Source: an uncultured Dehalococcoidia bacterium (GTDB lineage: Bacteria; Chloroflexota; Dehalococcoidia; Lucifugimonadales; UBA1127). From it: DNA of 64,000 bases. Numbering within the stretch: the stretch's first letter is position 1; every line of letters starts with the position of its first letter. The DNA lies in NCBI GenBank assembly GCA_951812285.1, contig OX638292.1, forward strand, positions 802,774 through 866,773, written 5' to 3'. The position numbers were made by a program, and so were the translations under genes. Below, one piece after another: positions 54,391 to 63,800 of the stretch. The notes under the pieces are model-generated. The model saw only the letters and a program-made list of their open reading frames with translations, ran no database searches and had not been told where the DNA came from.

Positions 54391-55138
54391 GCCGGGATTG
54401 TACGACCTGGACTCCCCGCAATTGCTACACGTTGTGATATGAATTTGCCAGAAATATCGGCTGTTTTGCGTTAACCGTAGCTGAGCCGGCCTCCCTCAAT
54501 TGAGCCACAAGCTCCTCCCCTCCATTGCGTGCGACATTGAGTCCCTGGAACGGCTCCCGGCAGAGGGCTAGTTCTTCCGCCTGAGGACGCCAACGCTTGA
54601 CTTCCGGCGTGACGACACCTAATCTACCTGCACGCTTGGGGCAAAACCTTCAATTGTTAGAGCCAAAGGGCCACTAATTCGTAATTATTTTCACAATCAA
54701 AGTTAGAAGCAGTAATAATACTGGCAAGATATACAATATTGCGGACAATGAGAATAATGGTCAACTCATTGGTCCGGGAAGAAAGAATCAGACTTGTAGC
54801 TGCCTAAGATGCTTGGCAAAGGGCAGCAATGCTACCTCCCATGGAGCCTCCAGCAGGTTAGGGTCGGAAGAACGGGGTCCAAGATGGGCGGGCAGGTTAA
54901 GAATCCGTTTCCGACGAGCACGCGATTGCGTCTCGGAATCGCGCTGCGGGATGCACACTCGCCCGTGACCCTTCGCTCCGAGCAAGTCTCCGATCGCCGC
55001 GTCCCTACCTTCCCCGAACGCATTCCTCATATTTCCCTGTTCTTGAGCGACTGTGTCCATTAGTCGATGGTGTGTGGTCTCGGTGTGTTCACCGATGAAG
55101 GGTTCTTGGCTCCCGGTGACGGGAGAGAGGAGGGCGCT
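54391..55138. other. Gene-poor, partly AT-rich intergenic region
   Basis: About 750 bases. 54660-54780 is clearly AT-rich (island of about 120 bases). A minus-strand frame near 54430-54620 with regular codon bias (VTPEVKRWRPQAEELAL) may be a gene remnant, but it has no start. I see no RNA gene or terminator. Confidence 0.4.
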
Positions 55139-56896
55139 ATGCAAGGCTTCCTGATCAGACGGAGAACGTGGTGGATGTCGATGGCGTTGCTTGCGGCGCT
55201 GCTGCTGGCGGCATGCGGAGGCGACGATGATGCGACGACTGCTGCGTCTGGCGGGGATGCCGCTGTGTCGCCGACGGCGTCCCCGCAGGACACGACGGCC
55301 GTCAGCCCGACGGCAGCTCCCGTCATGGAGGAGCCGGCGGCGCCTAAGGTTGACCGGGTAATCATGGCAGTTACCCCACCGTCGTCCGAGTTTTCGGCCC
55401 CGAGGATGGGTGGACAGCCACAGGCGTTCCAGGTACGCCCCATCTATGAGTACCTGATTGGCATCGACGCGGAGACAGGCGGGTTCGTCCCAGAACTAGC
55501 GACGGAATGGAACCTGGAGCCCGATGGGCTTTCGTTCAGGTTCAAGCTGCGCGAGGGTGTGCAGTGGCAGCGAGATTTCGGGGAGTTTACCGCCGAGGAC
55601 GTGCTCTTTACCCACGAACAATTCATTCTGGAAGACAGCGTCCATGGACAGACCACGAGCTACGGCGAGATGGTCGACAGCGTTGAAATTGTCAACGACT
55701 ACGAGGTTGTCTTCAGGCTGGGCAGGCCCGCCGCAGAGTTCATAACCGTGATGTCTGCACAGCAAGGGAACATGGGTGATCAGGTCAGCAAGGCCCACCA
55801 TGAAGCGGACGGAGAGCCGCTCAATCTGGACGACTCGGTTGTCGGGACGGGGCCCTACCAGCTTCTGGAGCGGGAGCAGGAGAGATTCCTCATATTCGAA
55901 CGGGTCCCCTATGAGCACTGGCGGATCACGCCCGACTTCCAGGAGTTCGAGTACCGATGGCTTGCTGAGGCTTCGACGCGCCTCGCCGCGCTGCTTGCCG
56001 ACGAGGTCCACCTGGCAGCGATTCCCAAGGACAACGTCGCCACAGCGACCGGCGAGGGCATGAAGCTCGTTCAAGGCAAGGTGCCCGGCCAGAGGACATT
56101 CATCCGGTACTACTGCTGCAACTTCGATGGTGAATCGCAGGCATGGACAAACCCGGACAGCCCTTTGATGGACCTGCGCGTGCGCAAGGCATTCTCGAAG
56201 GCTGTGGACCGGCCGCAGCTGAACGAGGCGTACTTCGGCGGCGCCGCGGTGCCGATGTACAACGCGCACCAGAACCCAAGCCGTGAGGGATGGGATGCCA
56301 CCTGGGTCAGTCGCTTCCCTGATGAGTACGGATACGACCCAGCGGCGGCGAGGGCGCTTCTGGCGGAAGCGGGCTTTGGCCCCAACAACCCCGTGGAAGT
56401 CAACCTCTTTGTTATCCGGGAGACGCGTGGTATCCCAGCGTCTCTGGACCTCACCGAGGCTGTCGGCGGCTACCTCAGTGACGTGGGCGCCAACGTAAAG
56501 CTCATCTCCATTGAGCGTGGCGGCATTTCCCCGGGCACGAGGAATCCTCCGTTTGAATTCAACAATCACCTGAATCTTGACATCACTTCCTCGGACCTGT
56601 TCATTGCGATCAGGGTGAAGAACTCAGGGACCGGCCAGCCCGGACGGCTGTATGGCTTCGCGACGCCGGAAATGGACGACGCGTACTTCAGGCTCATCAG
56701 TGAGGTGGACGACGTCAGGCGCAACGAAATCGCTCGCGAGTGGGGTAACCTGCACTACGATCTGCACGCCAGCAACCCGCTCTTCTGGGTGCCGGCGGAA
56801 ATTGTGGTCAACCCTGAAATTGTGAGCGACTATGTGTGGCCCGGCGCCTTTACCGGGACGTGGAGCCACGTCCACAACATCACGGCAACGCGCTAG
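55139..56896 (+). CDS. ABC substrate-binding lipoprotein (family 5), copy 2
   Basis: 585-aa family 5 solute-binding lipoprotein, paralogous to the gene at 2883-4601. Lipobox ends at C26 (LLAAC); acidic linker follows; the YEYLIGIDAETGGFVPELA segment matches the family. AGGAGGG precedes the ATG at 55139. It begins a catabolic cluster with FAH, RidA, a Rieske oxygenase and VOC genes; permease and ATPase genes are absent. Confidence 0.88.
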   Translation: MQGFLIRRRTWWMSMALLAALLLAACGGDDDATTAASGGDAAVSPTASPQDTTAVSPTAAPVMEEPAAPKVDRVIMAVTPPSSEFSAPRMGGQPQAFQVRPIYEYLIGIDAETGGFVPELATEWNLEPDGLSFRFKLREGVQWQRDFGEFTAEDVLFTHEQFILEDSVHGQTTSYGEMVDSVEIVNDYEVVFRLGRPAAEFITVMSAQQGNMGDQVSKAHHEADGEPLNLDDSVVGTGPYQLLEREQERFLIFERVPYEHWRITPDFQEFEYRWLAEASTRLAALLADEVHLAAIPKDNVATATGEGMKLVQGKVPGQRTFIRYYCCNFDGESQAWTNPDSPLMDLRVRKAFSKAVDRPQLNEAYFGGAAVPMYNAHQNPSREGWDATWVSRFPDEYGYDPAAARALLAEAGFGPNNPVEVNLFVIRETRGIPASLDLTEAVGGYLSDVGANVKLISIERGGISPGTRNPPFEFNNHLNLDITSSDLFIAIRVKNSGTGQPGRLYGFATPEMDDAYFRLISEVDDVRRNEIAREWGNLHYDLHASNPLFWVPAEIVVNPEIVSDYVWPGAFTGTWSHVHNITATR

Positions 56897-56958
56897 GAGC
56901 CAGTGAAGGCAGCCGGTGATGGATTCCGGGACTGGCAATTGGGTGAAAGGAGGCAGGC

Positions 56959-57903
56959 ATGAAGATTGGGTTCATCAATGACTTTGTACCGAGCGTCTTT
57001 ACGGACCGAGGGGCCGTCGATGTCAGCGACGTGGTGAGCGGGCTTCCGGCCGGCACGCCTCAGCTGCTGCTGGAGAGCATCATCCAGAACTTCGGCGACC
57101 TGCGAGGGGCGCTGGAGGCGGCGGCGGAGAGCGGAGCCGCGACGCCGCTGGACCAGGTGCGGCTGCGGCCGCCGGTGCCTCGGCCCGGCAAGATCCTCAT
57201 GGGCCAGGGGAACTACCTGGAGAACGTGGAGAACCCCGTGCGGCGGCCGATGAGCATGTTCTTCAAATCGCCGGACGCGGTCATCGGGCCGGGGGACACG
57301 GTGAAGTTGCCGCCGTTCCAGGCGCGCATATTCCACCACGAGGCGGAGCTGGCCTTCGTCATAGGCTCGGAGGCGAGCAACGTATCGGAGGACGAGGCGA
57401 TGGGCCACATCTTCGGCTTCCTCGCGGGGGTCGATGTGTCGGCGCGGTCGCCGTGGATCGGCGGCCCGACGCCCGGACCGACGCAGGGAGATGGTCCGCC
57501 GATGCCGGGCAACTTCGGGAAGTCGTTCGACACCTTCAATCCCATCGGCCCATGGATTGTGACTGCGGACGAGATCTCGGACCCGCACAACCTGCACGTG
57601 CAGTACCGGGTCAACGGCGAAATCCGACACGATTACTACACCTCTGACATGGAGCACAGGATTCCGGTTCTCATTTCCACGATGTCGAGTATTATGACGC
57701 TGAAGCCGGGCGACCTCTTCATGTGCGGCACCAACCACCAGGGTCTGGGGCCGCTGCAGGACGGCGACGTCGGCGAGATGGAGATCGACGGCATCGGCAG
57801 CTTCAGCAACCCGGTTGTGGACCCGCTGAAGCGGGAGTGGCCGAGGGGCGTGGAGGAGCTCGCGGCGGGCAGCGTACGCTCCTCGAGGACTGCGAGCGCT
57901 TAG
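56959..57903 (+). CDS. Fumarylacetoacetate hydrolase (FAH) family protein
   Basis: 314-aa FAH-superfamily enzyme, a metal-dependent C-C bond hydrolase or decarboxylase acting on beta-diketo acids from aromatic breakdown. HHEAELAFVIG holds metal-ligand acids, GKSFDTFNPIGPW is the GP-type substrate loop, and TMSSIMTLKPGDLFMCGT ends the fold. AAAGGAGG precedes the ATG. Its position beside RidA and a Rieske oxygenase supports a role in an aromatic or ring-opening pathway. Confidence 0.92.
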   Translation: MKIGFINDFVPSVFTDRGAVDVSDVVSGLPAGTPQLLLESIIQNFGDLRGALEAAAESGAATPLDQVRLRPPVPRPGKILMGQGNYLENVENPVRRPMSMFFKSPDAVIGPGDTVKLPPFQARIFHHEAELAFVIGSEASNVSEDEAMGHIFGFLAGVDVSARSPWIGGPTPGPTQGDGPPMPGNFGKSFDTFNPIGPWIVTADEISDPHNLHVQYRVNGEIRHDYYTSDMEHRIPVLISTMSSIMTLKPGDLFMCGTNHQGLGPLQDGDVGEMEIDGIGSFSNPVVDPLKREWPRGVEELAAGSVRSSRTASA

Positions 57904-58013
57904 GTCAGTTGACAGGGCAAAGGCAATGAGTTTGGCGGCGCCTGGAACGGGAATCGCGCGGCCAATCCACTCGAGCCAAGAAGCTGGAAATCAACAGGAG
58001 GAAGGAGGCGGAG

Positions 58014-58424
58014 ATGGCGGAACGGAAGATGCTGACAATCCAGGGTATCGACTACTCGGAGCGGGGAGTGCACCCGATCCCGATGGGGGCCAGGGTGGGG
58101 AGCCTGATCGTGTCGTCAATCCTGACGGGCACGGACCCCAGCACGCGAGAACTCCCGCCCAACGTGGAGGGGCAGGCCGAGGTGCTTTTCCGGAACATAT
58201 CGACGCTGATGGAGGACGCCGGGGGCACGATTGACGACATCGCGCGCGTGACGTTCTTCGTGCAGAGCAAGCAGATGCACCGGCCGGCCATTGACGTCGA
58301 GTGGCAAAAGATGTTTCCTGAGGGCGGGTTCCGGCCGGCGCGCATCGTCCTCGAGGTGGCGCCGCAGGGGTCGCCGCTGATCCAGGCCGAGGTCATCGGG
58401 CTGCTGACCAACGGCGGTGACTAG
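58014..58424 (+). CDS. RidA/YjgF family protein
   Basis: 136-aa RidA-family protein (reactive intermediate deaminase fold), trimer. Conserved RPAR motif near the C-terminal end and the RNISTLMEDAGGTIDDIARVTFFV stretch (split here by length) are family features. Preceded by AGGAGGCGGAG. Members hydrolyse enamine/imine intermediates or act in aromatic catabolism; co-location with FAH and a Rieske gene favours the latter. Confidence 0.88.
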   Translation: MAERKMLTIQGIDYSERGVHPIPMGARVGSLIVSSILTGTDPSTRELPPNVEGQAEVLFRNISTLMEDAGGTIDDIARVTFFVQSKQMHRPAIDVEWQKMFPEGGFRPARIVLEVAPQGSPLIQAEVIGLLTNGGD

Positions 58425-58481
58425 CCTTAGAGCCGGTGCGCGAGTGGCGCGAACGCAATAGAACAGGAAGGGAGAGTGGCA

Positions 58482-59849
58482 ATGCTAACCCGTGAAGAAA
58501 ACGAGTTCATGTGTGAAACGGGCCCAGGCACGCCCATGGGGGAGTTCTGCCGGCGGTTCTGGACGCCGGTATTGCTCTCGGAGGAGTTGCCGGAGCCGGA
58601 CTGCCCGCCCGTGCGGACGAAGATCTACGGCGAGTACATGGTCGCATTCCGGGACACCAGCGGCCGGGTGGGATTGCTTGATGAATTCTGCCCCCACCGG
58701 CTCTCCAGCCTCTTCTTCGGCCGCAATGAGGACAACGGGCTGCGCTGCATCTACCACGGCTGGAAGTTCGATGCGGATGGGCAGTGCCTGGACATGATGT
58801 CGGAGCCCGTGGAAAGCAGCTTCAAGGACAAGGTCCGGGCGACCGCCTACCCCACCTTTGAGGGAGCGGGCTGCGTCTGGGCGTACATGGGGCCGCCGCA
58901 CCTGCAGCCGCCGAAGCCGGAGCTCGAGTGCTTGCTGCTGCCGCCGGAGCACATGGACACGACCAAGATCCTCTACGAGTCCAACTGGGTGCAGGTGATC
59001 GAGGGCGAGATCGACACGGTCCACTCGTCCATCCTGCACAGCACACTGGACCAGCACGACGTCGCCAAGAAGGACGGCGTCGGCATCAACGACCGGTATC
59101 ACCTGCGGGGCAGGCCGCCGGAGTTCTTCGTCGAGGACACGGACGGCGGCATCCTCATCGGCGCGGTGCGCGAGGCGGAGGCGGACAGCAATTACTGGCG
59201 CATCTCTCGATGGCAGTTCCCCTGGGTGACCATGCCCCCGGGCGGCGGCAACGGCTCCCCGCCGGAGGGTAAGAACGCCCTGCGCGGGCCCATCCGCGCC
59301 GCGTTCCTGGTGCCCATCGACGACGAGAACTGCTGGTTCTACCTGTGCTCGTGGCACCCCTACCGGCCCTACCGGGAGGAAGAGCTCATCTACAAGGTGG
59401 GCCGCGGCAACCCCAGCCGGGGCGTTCCCCCCGAGCCCTGGAAGAACGGGCTCATACCTGGGACCTGGTACGGGAAGGCAAACAAGCACAACGACTACAT
59501 GATCGACCGGGAGGCGCAGAAGACCTACAGCTTCTCGGGCATCCCCTTCAACAACGGACGGGCGCAGGACTCGGCGATGACCGACAGCATGGGGTCGAGC
59601 ACAACGGCCACCCGCTGGAGGGAGCACCTGGGCACAACGGACCGCGCCATCATCCGAATGCGACGGAGGCTGATCCAGGGCGCAAGGGACCTGCAGGAAG
59701 GGATTGAGCCCTACGCCCCATCTCATCCGGAGACGTTCCGCGTGCGGTCGGGGCAGGCGATCCTGCCGAAGGGCGTCCACTTCACCGACGACCCTGACAC
59801 CATGGACGCCATCACGGTCCCGAGCACGCTGCAGCCAGCGAAGGCTTAG
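58482..59849 (+). CDS. Rieske [2Fe-2S] oxygenase, alpha subunit type (copy 3)
   Basis: 455-aa Rieske oxygenase, paralogous to copies at 3-1268 and 1378-2739. Rieske ligands C70-P-H72 and C89-x-x-H92; catalytic D178-x-x-H181-x4-H186. The ATG at 58482 gives the same MLTREENE opening as copy 2; an in-frame GTG two codons upstream is less likely. Best guess is an O-demethylase or ring hydroxylase acting with the neighbouring catabolic genes. No reductase is adjacent. Confidence 0.92.
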   Translation: MLTREENEFMCETGPGTPMGEFCRRFWTPVLLSEELPEPDCPPVRTKIYGEYMVAFRDTSGRVGLLDEFCPHRLSSLFFGRNEDNGLRCIYHGWKFDADGQCLDMMSEPVESSFKDKVRATAYPTFEGAGCVWAYMGPPHLQPPKPELECLLLPPEHMDTTKILYESNWVQVIEGEIDTVHSSILHSTLDQHDVAKKDGVGINDRYHLRGRPPEFFVEDTDGGILIGAVREAEADSNYWRISRWQFPWVTMPPGGGNGSPPEGKNALRGPIRAAFLVPIDDENCWFYLCSWHPYRPYREEELIYKVGRGNPSRGVPPEPWKNGLIPGTWYGKANKHNDYMIDREAQKTYSFSGIPFNNGRAQDSAMTDSMGSSTTATRWREHLGTTDRAIIRMRRRLIQGARDLQEGIEPYAPSHPETFRVRSGQAILPKGVHFTDDPDTMDAITVPSTLQPAKA

Positions 59850-60041
59850 GCAGGCGGCCCAGCCGGTTATTATTTGACGGCGTGGGAGTTGCGCGGTTGA
59901 GTGGCACGGGGTTGTGCACCTGGAATTCCTGAGTGCACGGCCCCGGCGCCGCCTGTCGCGCAACTCCTGCTGGTTTTTCGGGCAACAGCCGGTCCTCGGC
60001 GTTGGCCGCATATCCCCAATCGAAGAAGGAGGGCGTTTGCC

Positions 60042-60476
60042 ATGTTCACGGGCGTTAGCCACATCTACTACCGCGTGCGGGACGTCGAGGAATCCATCGA
60101 GTTCTACACCAAGAACCTTGGGTTCACCTTGCTTCGCAAGTACCTAACGAACGGCAGGTTGTCGGCCTACGTGGAGCTCGACGGCGTGCTGCTGGAGTTC
60201 GGCGTGCCTGCCGACCTGAGCGAGCTGCCGGGAGAGCGCACCATCCGGAGAATCGGCATTGGGGTCGAGGACATGGACGCGGCGCTCGCCGAGCTGACCA
60301 GCAAGGGTGTGGAGGTGGTGCGGGAGCCGTGGGACGCGACGACCTTCTGGGGCCGGCAGGCGGTGATCCGCGACCCGTCGGGGTACGAGGTCTCGTTGCG
60401 GGAATGGAGCGCGCCTGACGGGCCGACGTTCGAGGGGTGGACGCCCCGCCACGAGACTGTCGAGCGCCTGGCCTGA
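60042..60476 (+). CDS. VOC (glyoxalase/extradiol dioxygenase-fold) protein
   Basis: 144-aa VOC protein: VSHIYYRVRDVEESIEFYT opening and the AVIRDPSGYEVSLREW end are classic for lyase/isomerase/dioxygenase members. The ATG at 60042 follows AAGGAGGG. It follows the Rieske gene and may act on the oxygenated product. Confidence 0.88.
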   Translation: MFTGVSHIYYRVRDVEESIEFYTKNLGFTLLRKYLTNGRLSAYVELDGVLLEFGVPADLSELPGERTIRRIGIGVEDMDAALAELTSKGVEVVREPWDATTFWGRQAVIRDPSGYEVSLREWSAPDGPTFEGWTPRHETVERLA

Positions 60477-60856
60477 CGAGGGCTCCACGGCGGCACCAGG
60501 CGTTGGCGGTCCAGGGGACGCGCAAACTGCTACGGCATTTTCCCTCGGCCAAAACTCCTCGCATTAGTTCACACAATGGCGATGCCAAAACTGCGTGCTT
60601 TGCTCCTGCGCCCCTGCCCGCCAAGCGCACGCAGCGAGGAGCGTCCGCTTCGGCCATCAGCCTCTGTGCCACCGCGAACGTCAACTTTGGCTTCGACGTA
60701 GCTGGGTGGTAGAATGACGGCCTTTAGCATCGTCTTTGGTTGCCAAGGATAGTCAGGTTCCCGGCGCCTTTGCCTGAAGCGCCCAATCCCGCACATTAGA
60801 AATCCCTTAGAGAAACGTAAACTCCAGCCGCTAACCGGCGATGAGACAATTGCACT
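60477..60856 (+). promoter_or_regulatory. Intergenic region with promoter for the large TGase-like gene
   Basis: A promoter TTGGCT (60687-60692), 17-base spacer, TAGAAT (60710-60715) is followed by a leader of about 135 bases. Nothing else is recognised; possible short frames lack ribosome sites. Confidence 0.6.
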
Positions 60857-63800
60857 ATGCGAAGTTTGACCACAGGTCTTGCATCGCTGTTGTCGGGCAG
60901 CATGGCGCGCCACGCGCGGCTGCTCCTCATGCTGACGGCGGCGCTTGCGGGGTTCTTCCTTCTCATTGAGTTCCTCAATGCACTTCTGGCGACCGGCCCG
61001 CAGGACATCCTCGCGACTACGCCATTCGAGGAAGATGAGGTGGGCCTTCCCAACGGCGTGGGGCTGCTGGAGGCCTCGGTACTTGGCGTTTCCCTGATAC
61101 TCGCCGCCGCAGTGCTCGCCGCTTCGCTGGGTTGGCCTCTGACGAGAGAGTCATTCCGGCCGAGGCTGTCGCTCGCGGCGGGCGTCGTTGCCGCAGCCGC
61201 GCTGGCGGGCGCGGGCTGGTATCTCGCAACCTCCGGCGTCCTGGGAAGGGGCGTCGAGTACAGTGAGCACACGGTGTACCGCTCAATACTGGAGTCGAGC
61301 GGGCTGGCGCTAATCGCCGCGGTATTCCTGACCCTCATCATTGCAGGGTCAATCAACCGCTACGCGCTGGGGGCCACGGTCGTGGCGTGGGTGGTGGCGG
61401 CATCGGCATTCGGCTTCCTGGACACGCGCCCGGTCGATGGCCTCTATCTGTTCGAACGCCCGACGCGACTTGAGGCGTCGGCCGACTACGCCGACGTGGT
61501 GGAGCAATACCAGCGAACGGACGCCTCGCTGGAGCATGAGACGGAAGACCCGCCCGTCGAACAGAAGGAGGTCGAGGAGCCGCCGCCGATTACGGAGATA
61601 ACGGTTGCGCCCGACGCAAGGGCGGCGGAGGCCGATCCGGCGTTGGCTGTGCCGGTGTTCTGGGTCTCGGGCGCGTTCTACACTCGCTACCTCCGCACCT
61701 CCACTGGCGACGTTTACGAGAAGGGGGAGTGGTCGCAGCTTGACCTGGGGCAGATTCCCGTAGACAAGGGCGTCAATGTTCCTGAGAACGTCCTCGCCAT
61801 CCTGAGCGAGCTTGGCCGCTCGGAGACTGTGGCCGTGCCGCCAGAGCGCCTGAACCCAGCGCTGCTCGCCTACCCGACGGTACAGCCCGTTGAGCTGGCG
61901 CCCGACGTGATCATCCTGACCCCCTATCTGGAAGGTCAAGTCTTCGACGCGGGCTCGGTGCCGAGCGCGAGCCACCTCGTAACCGTGGACAGGCCTGCGG
62001 CCTATTACCCGTTTAGCGGCACGCTTAACATTCCCGAAGCTGTGGCCAACTATCAGCTCGAGACGCTGATACCCAGGTTTGAGCCCCGCGACATTGTAAG
62101 CGCGGCGCCAGCCGCGGACCCCGTGTACCTCCAGTTGCCGGAGGACCTGCCGCGGCGCGTTATCGAGCTTGCCGAGCAGTTCAAGGGCGAGGACTCCCCT
62201 TACATCAGGGCCAATGCCATCCACAGGTTCCTGCGTGAAAAGTATGGCTTCTTCACCCCTGAGCCGGGCAGGGTGTACATCGAGCGGCCGGAGGGGCACG
62301 ACCCCGTGGACTGGTTCCTGTTCGAGCGGCGCGGGGGCGGCAGCAACAGTTTCAGCAGCGCCTTCGTCGTGCTGGCGCGCGCGGCTGGTATCCCGGCAAG
62401 GGTTGTGGCGGGCTGGGCAATCGAGACGGGCCCGGAGCCTCAGACGGTGTTCAGCGACCAGAACCACCAGTGGGCCGAGATTGCCCTCGAGGGCATCGGT
62501 TGGGTCACGTTCGACCCAACGCGCCATGACGCGTTCCCACTGGTGGAAGAAGAGCAGCCGTTGCCGGAGTTGATAGAGGCACTGTCCGGCGGCGAAGAGC
62601 CGCTTGAGCGCGAGGAGGCCGCGGAGGCCCTCGGCGAGCTGGGCGAGTCGGACGCCCTGCCGGCGCTGGTGGACGCCGCCGAGAACGACGTGTCCATCGC
62701 CGTGCGGCTTGCCGCTGAGACCTCCATCCACAAGATCGGCGTGGAGGAACTGATCTGGCTGCTCCTGAACCACGAAGACCCGGAAATGCGCGAGGCCGCG
62801 GCCGACGGACTCAGGGTTGCGGGTAGCTCCAAAGCCGTGGACGCGCTGCGGCAGGCGCTCTCGACCGACGTGGAAGCGCGGGTGCGGAAGGCGTCGGCGA
62901 AAGCGCTGGGAAAGATTGGTGGCGAAAGCGCTGAACAGGGTCTGCTTGGAGCGGCGCTTGAGGACGTGGAAGCCACAGTCCGGGAGGAGGCTGTCCTTGG
63001 GCTGGGCAAGAGGAAGGCCCGATGGACCGCGGAGGACCTCGTGGGGGTGCTTGTCAACGACCCGGACGCGCCGGTCCGGGCCGCTGCCGCGTGGGCGTTG
63101 GGGGAGTTCGGCGAGGCCGTCGCGTTGCGTCCACTCTTCGAAGCCCGTGCCAGTGATCCTGACGAGGCTGTAATGGAGGCTGCCGCAGAGGCGCTCGCCA
63201 ACTGGAGCGTGCCGGACCTGCTGCGCGACGTGCGGACTGCCGAAGACCCAGTCCAGCGGGCCGCCGCCGCCGAGCTTCTCGGAGAGCTTGGGGACATACT
63301 CGCCGTGCCCGTCCTTGCCTTGGCCCTGAACGACACCCACGAAACCGTTCGCGTCGCCGCGCTTGAAGCGCTCAAGAAACTGGGCGAATACGTCACCCTC
63401 GAAAACGGCTCGGCGTTGCTGATTGTCGGCGGAGAGGTTGTTGGGATGGTCGCCGGCATGTCGGCATTCTCGGCGACGAAGCCGTCGGACCGGCCAGTCT
63501 TTGTGGTGGAGGGGTCGCGCCACACTAGCTATCTCCGCACCGGCGCCGGCGCCGTTTATGCGGCCGGCCGGTGGTTTCCTACGGACGACACACCCATTCC
63601 CTACGAGGCAGATGGGTCTCAGGTCCCTCAGGCCGGCTTCCTGCCCACCGTTCGCGCAGCATACCCAAAGCAAGACACCTTACGAGTTCATAGCCTTGGG
63701 AGCGATTCGAGCATACCCGCCGGATTTGTGCCAACGTCGAAGCGGCTGGAGCAGATTGACGTCTCCGGCAACTATTGGCCCGAACATGCGAGGTTCTCGG

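Noticed and set aside
54788..55144. A 118-codon minus-strand frame
   Set aside because: It has no ribosome site and no recognisable family; composition fits noncoding sequence.
61349..63673. A 774-codon minus-strand open frame
   Set aside because: It lies wholly inside the plus-strand transglutaminase/HEAT gene. The plus-strand frame has coding bias and recognisable domains; the minus frame is Arg/Gly/Ala-rich with no family and arises from high GC.
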